From the NCBI GenBank assembly GCA_007571275.1, contig RKRS01000084.1, positions 1-19,738 of the forward strand: a DNA stretch of 19,738 bases, given 5' to 3'. Both the position numbers and the translations under genes were made by a program. Below, piece by piece: positions 6,509 through 13,334 of this stretch; position 1 is the stretch's first letter, and each line of letters starts with the position of its first letter. The notes beneath the pieces were generated by a model. It saw nothing but the letters and a program-made list of their open reading frames with translations, did not search any database and had not been told where the DNA came from. Origin of the DNA: Dehalococcoidia bacterium. GTDB lineage: Bacteria > Chloroflexota > Dehalococcoidia > Bin125.

Positions 6509-8422
6509 ATGACACGGCACTGGACACGATTACATCGCTCGCGGCTGAGCCGACGCTCGCTGTTGCGAGCCTCAGCGCGGGCCGGGGTAGGGGCCGCGGG
6601 ATTGGCATTGGTCGGCTGCGGCGGCGACGATGACGACGATGACCAACCGCAGACGGTCGCGCAGGCGCAACCCCAGGACCAGCCGCAACAGCAGACCGCG
6701 CAACAGCCACAGCAACAGCAGACCGCGCAGCAGCAAACGGTTGATCAACAAGAACAGCAAGTCGAGCAGCAGGCCCAGCAAGTCGAGCAACAGGAGCAAC
6801 AGCAAGAACAGGAAGAGCTGGATCGTTCCACGGCGCAGCAGGAAGCGGCAGTCAGCGAAGTTGACATGGACGCCGAAATCATCGTCGCCTACGGTTCGTT
6901 CCCGCCCACGCTGGACATCACCACTGCCGGCGGTGGCGGCGGTCAGGGCGCAAGCAACAACCTGCACTTCGCAGCGTTGGCGGCCTATAACTCTGGTCGC
7001 GTGATTCAGCCAACCGGTGGCTTCGGCGACTGGGAATTTACCGAGGATCTGTCCAGCTTCATCTGGAGGGTCAAGGAAGGCGTGACCTTCCACAACGGCG
7101 AGCCGTTGAACGCCGAGTCGGTCCAGTTCTACTGGGAGCGAATACTCGGTCGGGCTGAATACAACCCGGACTTCGAGTCCTCCCTCCGCGCACGCGCCGG
7201 TTGGATGGGTGAGATCAGCATCGTTGACGAGCACACGGTCAGCATCGCCATGGACACCCCGTTTGTGGATGCGCCCGAACAGTCGGGTGGGATCAACTTC
7301 GGTCTGCTACCGAAGCAGTACATCATCGACAACGGCGACGACCACTTCGCCAATAACCCGATCGGTTGCGGCGCATACCAGTTCATGTCATGGATTCCCG
7401 ACCAGGAGATCCGCAGCCAGCGGTTCGAGAATTTCGCCTTCGATCACGATGCGCCGTTCCAGTGGAAGCGCGGCTGGGCCAAGTACATCACTGGTCGCTA
7501 CTTCCCCGAGGAACAGGCGCGCGCCGCTGCGCTGGAGGCGGGCGAGGTCGACATTGCCTACCGCATCAGCCCCGACGTCGCCAGCCAGTTCGAAGACCGC
7601 GATGACTTCAAGGTGATTGCGCTGCCCGATGTGCGCGTGATGGCGCTCGAACTGCCGGTCAACCAGTCACTCGACCCGATCACCGGCGAAGCGAATCCCT
7701 GGCGCGACGTACGAGTGCGCCAGGCGGCGAACTACGCAATTGACGCCCAGGCGATCATCGACAATCTGCTGACGGGCACCGAAGAGCGCGCTTACTCGCC
7801 GTTCCCGGCCGGTTACGACCCGCCGATCGGCAACCTGCCCGGCCAATACAACTACGATCCCGACAAGGCGCGGGCGCTGCTTGAGGAAGCCGGCCAGGTT
7901 GGCTTCGCCTTCACGATCACGCTGCCAACCGGCCTCTGGACCGCGGACCGGATCTGGATGCCTGCCGTCCAGCAAATGCTCAACGACGTCGGCTTCCAGG
8001 TTGAAGTGGACTATGCCGATTTCGGGAACGCGCTGTCGCTGATCCGCAACAATGAGGTCCCTAATCCATTCGTCTTCAACCAGGCGGGGGTCTCCAGCGG
8101 CGCGCCGCTCGGTCCGGCCTTCGCCTACCGACTGGTCACGACGGTCGGCGCGCCGTACTCGCATGCTCAGGAGACGGATGACTTCCTGCCCGAGTTCCAG
8201 GAGTTCCAGACCCTGATCGAGCAGGCCAACGCCGAATTCGACCAGCAGACCGCGAACGATCTCTACTATCAGGCGGCAGTGATTTCCTACGAGAACGCGT
8301 TCCAGGTGCCGCTCTTCGGTCTACCGCACCTCTATGCGGTTCGGCCGGAGATCCTCTACAACGAGTACTACGACACGTCGACCGGCTTCAACCCCATCTA
8401 CGCACAAAAGCTCAAGACGTAA
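6509..8422 (+). CDS. ABC transporter solute-binding lipoprotein, family 5 (Dpp/Opp type), paralogue, 637 aa
   Basis: Receptor of the second import cassette. Twin-arginine signal SRRSLLR (14-20) and lipobox Cys37 sit at exactly the same positions as in the first receptor. Six Asp (40-45) and a linker with 34 Gln in residues 46-111 follow. The binding domain contains GVTFHNGEPLNAESVQFYWE (191-210) and YNYDPDKARALLEEAG, both family-5 signatures. Residues 12-38 are identical to the first receptor yet 13 of those 27 codons differ synonymously, while the mature domain differs widely, so the ligand may differ too. A strong hairpin follows 9 nt after the stop, before the permease genes; this may set receptor excess over permeases. 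Tat export of a folded or cofactor-bound receptor is inferred from the motif only. Confidence 0.93.
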   Translation: MTRHWTRLHRSRLSRRSLLRASARAGVGAAGLALVGCGGDDDDDDQPQTVAQAQPQDQPQQQTAQQPQQQQTAQQQTVDQQEQQVEQQAQQVEQQEQQQEQEELDRSTAQQEAAVSEVDMDAEIIVAYGSFPPTLDITTAGGGGGQGASNNLHFAALAAYNSGRVIQPTGGFGDWEFTEDLSSFIWRVKEGVTFHNGEPLNAESVQFYWERILGRAEYNPDFESSLRARAGWMGEISIVDEHTVSIAMDTPFVDAPEQSGGINFGLLPKQYIIDNGDDHFANNPIGCGAYQFMSWIPDQEIRSQRFENFAFDHDAPFQWKRGWAKYITGRYFPEEQARAAALEAGEVDIAYRISPDVASQFEDRDDFKVIALPDVRVMALELPVNQSLDPITGEANPWRDVRVRQAANYAIDAQAIIDNLLTGTEERAYSPFPAGYDPPIGNLPGQYNYDPDKARALLEEAGQVGFAFTITLPTGLWTADRIWMPAVQQMLNDVGFQVEVDYADFGNALSLIRNNEVPNPFVFNQAGVSSGAPLGPAFAYRLVTTVGAPYSHAQETDDFLPEFQEFQTLIEQANAEFDQQTANDLYYQAAVISYENAFQVPLFGLPHLYAVRPEILYNEYYDTSTGFNPIYAQKLKT

Positions 8423-8431
8423 CTCATTCGA

Positions 8432-8474
8432 CCAGCTCAGATGCTGCTGATCCTCCCAGCAGTATCTGAGCTGG
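8432..8474 (+). promoter_or_regulatory. 18-bp intercistronic hairpin between receptor and permease genes
   Basis: CCAGCTCAGATGCTGCTG (8432-8449) pairs with CAGCAGTATCTGAGCTGG (8457-8474) over 18 positions, with one G-U and a 7-nt loop. It lies between the receptor stop (8422) and the permease start (8527). The following bases (AACTGATTCGTCG) are not a T-run, so it is unlikely to be a simple intrinsic terminator. The position fits a stabilising or partial-attenuation hairpin that raises receptor mRNA relative to permeases, as known for binding-protein operons. Confidence 0.65.
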
Positions 8475-8526
8475 AACTGATTCGTCGTTCGCTTGATTTG
8501 GTCCTACAGAGGAAGACTGATCACCG

Positions 8527-9462
8527 ATGCGCAGCGAACTCGGGGCGACTGCAGTTGGGCGGCTGCTGCGCTCAATCGCAGTCGTCTTCGGCGTCATCTC
8601 GATCGTCTTCTTCATGAGCCGCGGCGCCGGTGATCCGGTGTCGCGGCTCGCACCGATCGACGCCACTCAGCAGGAGATCGAAGAGGCGAAAGAACGCTAC
8701 GGGTTGAACGACCCGATGATCGAGCAGTACGGGCGATTCCTCTGGGACGTCGTCCGATTGGAGTTCGGGCAATCGTTCCGGGCGACGCGTCCGGCAACGG
8801 ATGTGGTCGGCGAACGGCTGGTGGCGACGATCCAGCTCGGAGCCGCAGGGCTCTTCGTCGCGTTTGCGATCGGCATTCCCCTGGGCATCGTGGCCGCGGT
8901 GCGTCGAGGCGGCGCGACCGACATCATTAGCAGGTTGCTTGCCCTGTTTGGTCAGGCCGTGCCCAACTTCTGGTTGGGACTGATGCTCATCCTGTTTATC
9001 GCGCTCAACGTCGACTGGTTTCCTACGGGTTCTCGCACCAGTCCACAGAGCATCATCCTGCCCGCGATCACGCTCGGATCGTTTCCCGCTGCGGCGGTGA
9101 TGCGATTCACCCGTTCAGCGATGCTCGACACTCTGCAGCAGGACTACATCCGCACGGCGCGAGCCAAGGGTTTGAGTGAACGCGCGGTGCTGTTCAAACA
9201 CGCGCTCCGCAACTCGATGCTCGCTGTGATTACCCTGCTCGGACTGCAGGTGGGCAACATTCTCTCCGGCGCGATCATCGTCGAGACCGTCTTCGCCTGG
9301 CCGGGACTCGGACAGTTGATCATCCAGTCGATCGTCGCGACCGACTATCCCGTCGTGCAGGCGTCAGTGCTGCTGACCTCGGTCTGGATCGTATTCGTCA
9401 ACCTGGTCGTCGATGTGTCCTACACGTACATCGATCCACGTATTCGGACGGGAGCGATCTGA
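8527..9462 (+). CDS. ABC transporter permease, DppB/OppB type, paralogue, 311 aa
   Basis: First permease of the second cassette. A membrane segment at about 14-31 is followed by the external loop with YGLNDPMIEQYGRFLWDVV-like sequence and EFGQSF (79-84), then further membrane spans. The EAA docking loop is at 206-230 (DYIRTARAKGLSERAVLFKHALRNS, conserved Gly215). The codons for DYIRTARA are identical at DNA level to those in the first cassette. It ends 3 nt before the GTG start of its partner. The 104-nt gap upstream holds the 18-bp hairpin. Length and motifs are complete. It pairs with the downstream DppC-type subunit; an ATPase pair must come from elsewhere. Confidence 0.94.
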   Translation: MRSELGATAVGRLLRSIAVVFGVISIVFFMSRGAGDPVSRLAPIDATQQEIEEAKERYGLNDPMIEQYGRFLWDVVRLEFGQSFRATRPATDVVGERLVATIQLGAAGLFVAFAIGIPLGIVAAVRRGGATDIISRLLALFGQAVPNFWLGLMLILFIALNVDWFPTGSRTSPQSIILPAITLGSFPAAAVMRFTRSAMLDTLQQDYIRTARAKGLSERAVLFKHALRNSMLAVITLLGLQVGNILSGAIIVETVFAWPGLGQLIIQSIVATDYPVVQASVLLTSVWIVFVNLVVDVSYTYIDPRIRTGAI

Positions 9463-9465
9463 GCA

Positions 9466-10368
9466 GTGTCTGAGCCTCAGTCGCAGCCACAGATGGTTGA
9501 AGATCCGTTCGCCGGATCGAGGCGCAATTGGCGGATTCGATCGCCAAAGACGCTCGGTATCACACTGACGATCCTGATCATCTTCATCGTGCTAGGCATA
9601 GCCGGCCCGCAGATCGCGCCGGAGGATCCGTTCAAGTTGAACCTGGTTGGTCGCCTGCAGCCGCCGTTTTTCGAGGCTGAAGGCAGCCTCGACCACCCGC
9701 TCGGTACTGACGATCTGGGCCGCGACACGCTGAGCCGCCTGATTCACGGGGCTCGCATCTCGTTGCTCGCGATCGCCATGGTGATTCCACTCGCCACGGT
9801 GATCGGATCGGTGTTGGGCATCCTGGCCGGTTGGTTCGGTGGTTGGACGAGTCGGGTGATCATGGCGCTCGTCGATCTGCAGTTGGCGATGCCCGCGATC
9901 CTGATCGCCGTCTTCCTGCGCGCCATCTGGGAACCCAGTTTGTCCAACGTGGTGATCGTGCTGGTCTTCGCGCTTTGGGCAACCTTCGCGCGATTGGTGC
10001 GTGGCGAGACGCTTGGTCTCAAGGAGCGCGAGTTCGTGATCGCGGCACGAACCATCGGAGCGGGCGATTTACGGATCATGGTCCGACACGTGCTCCCGAG
10101 TCTGGTTAATTCGATCGTCATCCTGGCCACACTGAACGTGGCGACGGTGATCATCGCCGAGGCCGGCCTCAGCTTCCTGGGCGTCGGAATCCCACAGGAT
10201 TCGATCTCCTGGGGCATCATGATCTCGCAAGGACGAGATGTGATCAGCATTGCCTGGTGGCTGGTCACAGTTCCCGGGATCGCGATCATCATTGTTTCGT
10301 TGGTGGTCAACGTGTTCGGCGACTGGTTGAGGGACTTCCTCGACCCGCAGCTGCGAAACGTTCAGTGA
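9466..10368 (+). CDS. ABC transporter permease, DppC/OppC type, paralogue, 300 aa
   Basis: Second permease of the second cassette. It begins with GTG three bases after the partner's stop; GGGAG upstream inside the partner gene can serve as ribosome-binding site, and coupling is likely. The N-terminal tail is hydrophilic and Gln/Ser-rich, the first membrane span is about 30-48, and the DppC signature HPLGTDDLGRDTLSRLI lies at 77-93. The EAA loop is 189-212 (EFVIAARTIGAGDLRIM.RHVLP), followed by AEAGLSFLGVG. The C-terminus GDWLRDFLDPQLRNVQ is identical to the first cassette's partner. The gene is followed after 51 nt by a carboxyltransferase-like gene rather than by the ATPase genes dppD/dppF usually found here. 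Confidence 0.94.
   Translation: MSEPQSQPQMVEDPFAGSRRNWRIRSPKTLGITLTILIIFIVLGIAGPQIAPEDPFKLNLVGRLQPPFFEAEGSLDHPLGTDDLGRDTLSRLIHGARISLLAIAMVIPLATVIGSVLGILAGWFGGWTSRVIMALVDLQLAMPAILIAVFLRAIWEPSLSNVVIVLVFALWATFARLVRGETLGLKEREFVIAARTIGAGDLRIMVRHVLPSLVNSIVILATLNVATVIIAEAGLSFLGVGIPQDSISWGIMISQGRDVISIAWWLVTVPGIAIIIVSLVVNVFGDWLRDFLDPQLRNVQ
10318..10368 (+). repeat. 51-nt repeat, copy 2 (3' end of DppC-type gene)
   Basis: Second copy of the 17-codon terminal block, 50 of 51 identical to 6374-6424. Codon identity here is far higher than in the receptors' shared signal peptide. Confidence 0.85.
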
Positions 10369-10407
10369 TCCGTCCCGCGTGGGACAATCATCCTGTTCGG
10401 ACGAGGC

Positions 10408-10414
10408 AAGGAAG
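10408..10414 (+). promoter_or_regulatory. Ribosome-binding site of first carboxyltransferase gene
   Basis: AAGGAAG lies 5 nt before ATG 10420 and only 2 nt before the adjacent in-frame GTG 10417, so ATG 10420 is preferred. Confidence 0.65.
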
Positions 10415-10419
10415 TTGTG

Positions 10420-11982
10420 ATGAGCTGGAAGCCCGAGCTTGATGAGATGGAACGACGGGCTGCGCTGGCGCGGCAGATGGGCGGCGCCGACAGCGTCGCC
10501 TTTCACCATGGACGCGGCAAGCTGACCGTCCGCGAGCGGATCGAGCTGCTCACCGATCCCGACGGGTTCCAGGAAACCGGTGTGTTGGCCGGCAGTCCTC
10601 AGTGGGAGGGCAACGATCTCGCCGATTTGACACCGGCGAACAGTGTCGTCGGGGTGGCGAAGATCAATGGTCGCAAGGTGGCGGTCCAGGGCGATGACTT
10701 CACGATTCGCGGTGGTTCGGCTGACGGGATGATCGGACAGAAAAGCAACTGGGCGATTCGTCACGCCTACATGAACCGCATCCCCTATATTCGTCTGCTC
10801 GACGCAACTGGCGGGAGCGTGCGGCACTTTGAAACGATCGGCCGCACCTACGTGGTCGGCCCCGAAGTCGGCGGCGGCAGCGGCGTCGACGATCTGCTTT
10901 GGTACGTGCCGATCGTCAACGTCGTGCTCGGCTCCGTCGCCGGCGCGCCGGCGGTGATCGCCGTCGATGGTCATTTCAACGTGATGGTTCGGGGCACCAG
11001 TCAGCTGTTCGTGGGCGGGCCGCCGGTGGTGCGCGCCAGTCGTGGCCTCGAGATCTCGAAGGAGGAGCTCGGCGGCGAGCAGGTGCACGTCTACGAGAAC
11101 GGCGTCGTGCAGAATCTGGCTGAGACCGAGGCGGAGGCGATGCAACAGGCGCGACGCTTCCTCAGCTATCTGCCGCAGAACGTCTGGGAGATGTCGCCGC
11201 GCAGCGAACCGACCGATGATCCTGAGCGTCGCGAGGAAGGCCTACTCTCGCTGATCCCACGCAACATCCGCCGCATCTACAACCCGCGCAAGCTGCTCGA
11301 CTGGGTGCTCGACCGCGACTCGTTCTTCGAAATCCAGCCGCACTGGGGCAAGGCGCGGATTACGGGACTGGCGCGGGTCGACGGCTATCCCGTCGGCGTG
11401 ATGATCAACAACCCACGCGAGAATGGCGGCTCCACCAACAAGGGAACGTCCGAGAAGATCATGCGCATGATCCAGCTCTGCGACACCTTCCATCTACCGC
11501 TGATTTATTTCTGCGACGAGCCGGGGTTCTCGGTTGGCCCGGCTGACGAGCGCTCGGGCATCATCCGCAGCGGCGCGCGACTGATGCTGACCAGTCGTCT
11601 CTCACAGATGCCCTACCTCGTCTTCATCACGCGGCAGGCGTATGGCGTCGCCGGCGGCTTGCAGTACCGACGCGGACACGCGCTCTACCGACGCTACGCC
11701 TGGCCTTCGGCGCATTGGGGATCGATGCACATCGAGGGCGGCGTCACCGCCGCCTACCGACGCGAAATCCGCGAAGCGGACGATCCCGAAGCCAAACGCA
11801 TGGAGATCGAGGCCAGGCTCAACGAGATTCGTTCACCGTTGCGGACGGCGCACGCATTCGGGATCGAGGACATGATCGACCCACGTGAGACTCGCCCGCT
11901 GTTAGTTGATTTCGTCCGGGACGCGCAGTCATATATCGCCGCCAACCTGGGACCGACCAGCCGCATTCCCTATCTGCCTTGA
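10420..11982 (+). CDS. Acyl-CoA carboxyltransferase-like protein (PccB/AccD family), 520 aa
   Basis: Crotonase-fold carboxyltransferase subunit, which in the family moves a carboxyl group between biotin and an acyl-CoA. The N-domain has GRGKLTVRERIELL (31-44), GDDFTIRGGS (91-100) and NVVLGSVAGAPAVIA (167-181). The C-domain has CDEPGFSVG (365-373), ITRQAYGVAGG (403-413), YAWPSAHWGSM (426-436), IEGGVTAAY and a terminal RTAHAFGIEDMIDPRET. Length matches PccB-type subunits. The usual first oxyanion-hole block (SGGARIQEG in classical PccB) is replaced by ATGGSVRHF (129-137), so substrate or even reaction may differ. No biotin carboxylase or carrier gene lies in the window. It follows the permeases by 51 nt on the same strand and converges on an antisense CoA-transferase with a 6-nt gap. 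Fold is certain; reaction is not. Confidence 0.88.
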   Translation: MSWKPELDEMERRAALARQMGGADSVAFHHGRGKLTVRERIELLTDPDGFQETGVLAGSPQWEGNDLADLTPANSVVGVAKINGRKVAVQGDDFTIRGGSADGMIGQKSNWAIRHAYMNRIPYIRLLDATGGSVRHFETIGRTYVVGPEVGGGSGVDDLLWYVPIVNVVLGSVAGAPAVIAVDGHFNVMVRGTSQLFVGGPPVVRASRGLEISKEELGGEQVHVYENGVVQNLAETEAEAMQQARRFLSYLPQNVWEMSPRSEPTDDPERREEGLLSLIPRNIRRIYNPRKLLDWVLDRDSFFEIQPHWGKARITGLARVDGYPVGVMINNPRENGGSTNKGTSEKIMRMIQLCDTFHLPLIYFCDEPGFSVGPADERSGIIRSGARLMLTSRLSQMPYLVFITRQAYGVAGGLQYRRGHALYRRYAWPSAHWGSMHIEGGVTAAYRREIREADDPEAKRMEIEARLNEIRSPLRTAHAFGIEDMIDPRETRPLLVDFVRDAQSYIAANLGPTSRIPYLP

Positions 11983-11988
11983 CGCGTC

Positions 11989-13224
11989 TCAAAACGGCGG
12001 CGCCTTGTGCGACTCGACTTCGTCGATTGCCGCGTCGTTGTAGCCGAGCTCGCGCATCAGCTCAGCCGTGTGCTCGCCCAGATCGGCGAAGAAATTCTTT
12101 GCCGTGCCTGGCGTCCGGCTCATCCTCACCGGTAGACCAACCACTTTGTGACGACCGGCGTTGGGAATGTCCTTCTCAACGATGTAGCCATTGACCAGCG
12201 CCTGCTCGTCCTCCAACACTTCCTCATAGTTGAGCACCCGCTGGGCCATCGCGTTGTCGGGATGGACGTCGAAGAAGTATTGCCAGTCCTCAGCGGTTCG
12301 CTGTTTCATCAGCTCAGCGACGATTGGTCGTAAGTTGCGCACCTGGCGGATCAAGTCCCGGTCGCGAAATGGATCGCGCTTCTCTCGAGTATCCAGGCGC
12401 GGGTCAACTCCGAGTTCCGGTCTGCCCGCGAACTCGCAAAACTCGCGCCAAGCCGCATCGTCGCGAAAGCCGATGCAGAACGCGACGCCATCGGCGGTCT
12501 CATACAGTCCCGTGATCGTTGGCACGGCGGGATGAAACGCGCCGTCACGGGTCAGTCGATGTCCGCCGACTGACTGATGGTTAATCTCCCAGGCCTGCAT
12601 CCAGAGCAGCGCTCCGTATGAGGATGTCTGTACGCGCTGCCCCAGTCCGTCTCGTTGTCGGGCGACGAGCGCCGTGAGGACGCCCATCGCCAACGCCATG
12701 GCCCCGCCCGTGTCTCCGATGATCGCGCCTGGAATCAGTGGCGGGTCCTCTGGCGTGCCGGTCACGCCAGCGATTCCGCTGCGTGACTGCGCGTATTGAT
12801 CGCTCATCCGATTCTCTCGCGCCGGGCCATCTGGCCCGAAACCGTTGGCGGTGGCGTAGATCAGACCGGGACAGCGCTCGGACAGTCGCTCGTAGCTCAT
12901 GCCGATACGGTCCAGCGCGGGTTGCCGGTAGTTGCTGAGAAAGACGTCGGCGGTGTCGATCAGCCGGTCGACCAACTCCAGGCCGATTTCGGTATGGATA
13001 TCGACGCAGACGGAGCGCTTGCCATGAGAAGCGCCAATGAACTGGGTGCCGACGACGTGATCGGGCTGTGTATTGCCGACGCCCAGAAACCAACGATTGG
13101 CGTCGCCGCCGGGCGGCTCCACCTTGATCACGTCAGCGCCCATGTCGGACAGGAAGGCGCCGGCCGCTGGACCCTGCACGGCAATCGATAGTTCTACGAC
13201 GCGAATGCCTTCGAGCGCTTCCAT
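11989..13224 (-). CDS. CaiB/BaiF family (class III) CoA-transferase, 411 aa
   Basis: Transfers CoA between an acyl-CoA donor and a carboxylic acid acceptor through an aspartyl intermediate. The N-terminus has GIRVVELSIAVQGPAAGAFL (6-25) and LSDMGADVIKVEPPGGD. The expected catalytic Asp is D142 in MSDQYAQSRSG (140-150), the D-x7-G spacing normal for the family. The C-terminal small domain ends with LGEHTAELMRELGY. ATG 13224 is chosen because GGAAGGA lies 8 nt upstream and the family's opening strand starts right after it; the frame is open further upstream to 13482, but that part runs antisense through the divergent gene. It lies antisense between the two carboxyltransferase genes, ending 6 nt from the first and diverging from the second over 110 nt. 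Substrate unknown. Confidence 0.92.
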   Translation of the reverse strand: MEALEGIRVVELSIAVQGPAAGAFLSDMGADVIKVEPPGGDANRWFLGVGNTQPDHVVGTQFIGASHGKRSVCVDIHTEIGLELVDRLIDTADVFLSNYRQPALDRIGMSYERLSERCPGLIYATANGFGPDGPARENRMSDQYAQSRSGIAGVTGTPEDPPLIPGAIIGDTGGAMALAMGVLTALVARQRDGLGQRVQTSSYGALLWMQAWEINHQSVGGHRLTRDGAFHPAVPTITGLYETADGVAFCIGFRDDAAWREFCEFAGRPELGVDPRLDTREKRDPFRDRDLIRQVRNLRPIVAELMKQRTAEDWQYFFDVHPDNAMAQRVLNYEEVLEDEQALVNGYIVEKDIPNAGRHKVVGLPVRMSRTPGTAKNFFADLGEHTAELMRELGYNDAAIDEVESHKAPPF

Positions 13225-13232
13225 GGTCTGCG

Positions 13233-13239
13233 TCCTTCC
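13233..13239 (-). promoter_or_regulatory. Ribosome-binding site of minus-strand CoA-transferase
   Basis: GGAAGGA on the minus strand, 8 nt before ATG 13224; it fixes this start over the longer open frame. Confidence 0.7.
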
Positions 13240-13274
13240 GGAACGGTTGCCGCTGATCGCTAGTATGGCGAATA

Positions 13275-13319
13275 CCATGACGCTTCGCCGTGATGACAGC
13301 GTCGATGAAAGCGTCATGG
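13275..13319. promoter_or_regulatory. 11-bp perfect inverted repeat in divergent promoter region
   Basis: CCATGACGCTT (13275-13285) and AAGCGTCATGG (13309-13319) are exact reverse complements separated by 23 nt, inside the 110-nt gap between the divergent CoA-transferase and carboxyltransferase genes. Arm centres are about 34 bp apart, roughly three helical turns, which suits two dimer sites of a regulator or a looped operator. A hairpin in the leader RNA is the alternative. The left arm plus the next C recurs exactly at 14886-14897, over the start codon of the tandem CoA-transferase. No regulator gene is in the window. Confidence 0.4.
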
Positions 13320-13324
13320 CGGCT

Positions 13325-13328
13325 GGAG
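13325..13328 (+). promoter_or_regulatory. Ribosome-binding site of second carboxyltransferase gene
   Basis: GGAG 6 nt before ATG 13335. Earlier in-frame starts (13290, 13305) lie inside the inverted repeat region and lack comparable sites. Confidence 0.6.
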
Positions 13329-13334
13329 CATTCG

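Noticed and set aside
8432..8490. Intrinsic terminator after the second receptor
   Set aside because: The stem is strong but is followed by AACTGATTCG and not by a T-run, and it lies inside an operon-like series.
10372..10385. GTCCC-gcgt-GGGAC mini-hairpin after the second DppC-type gene
   Set aside because: Only 5 bp with no T-run; too weak to call a terminator, although a minor mRNA hairpin is possible.
10069..11145. 358-codon minus-strand open frame across the permease and carboxyltransferase genes
   Set aside because: It spans the boundary of two clear plus-strand genes, has no family motifs and shows His/Asp-rich shadow composition.
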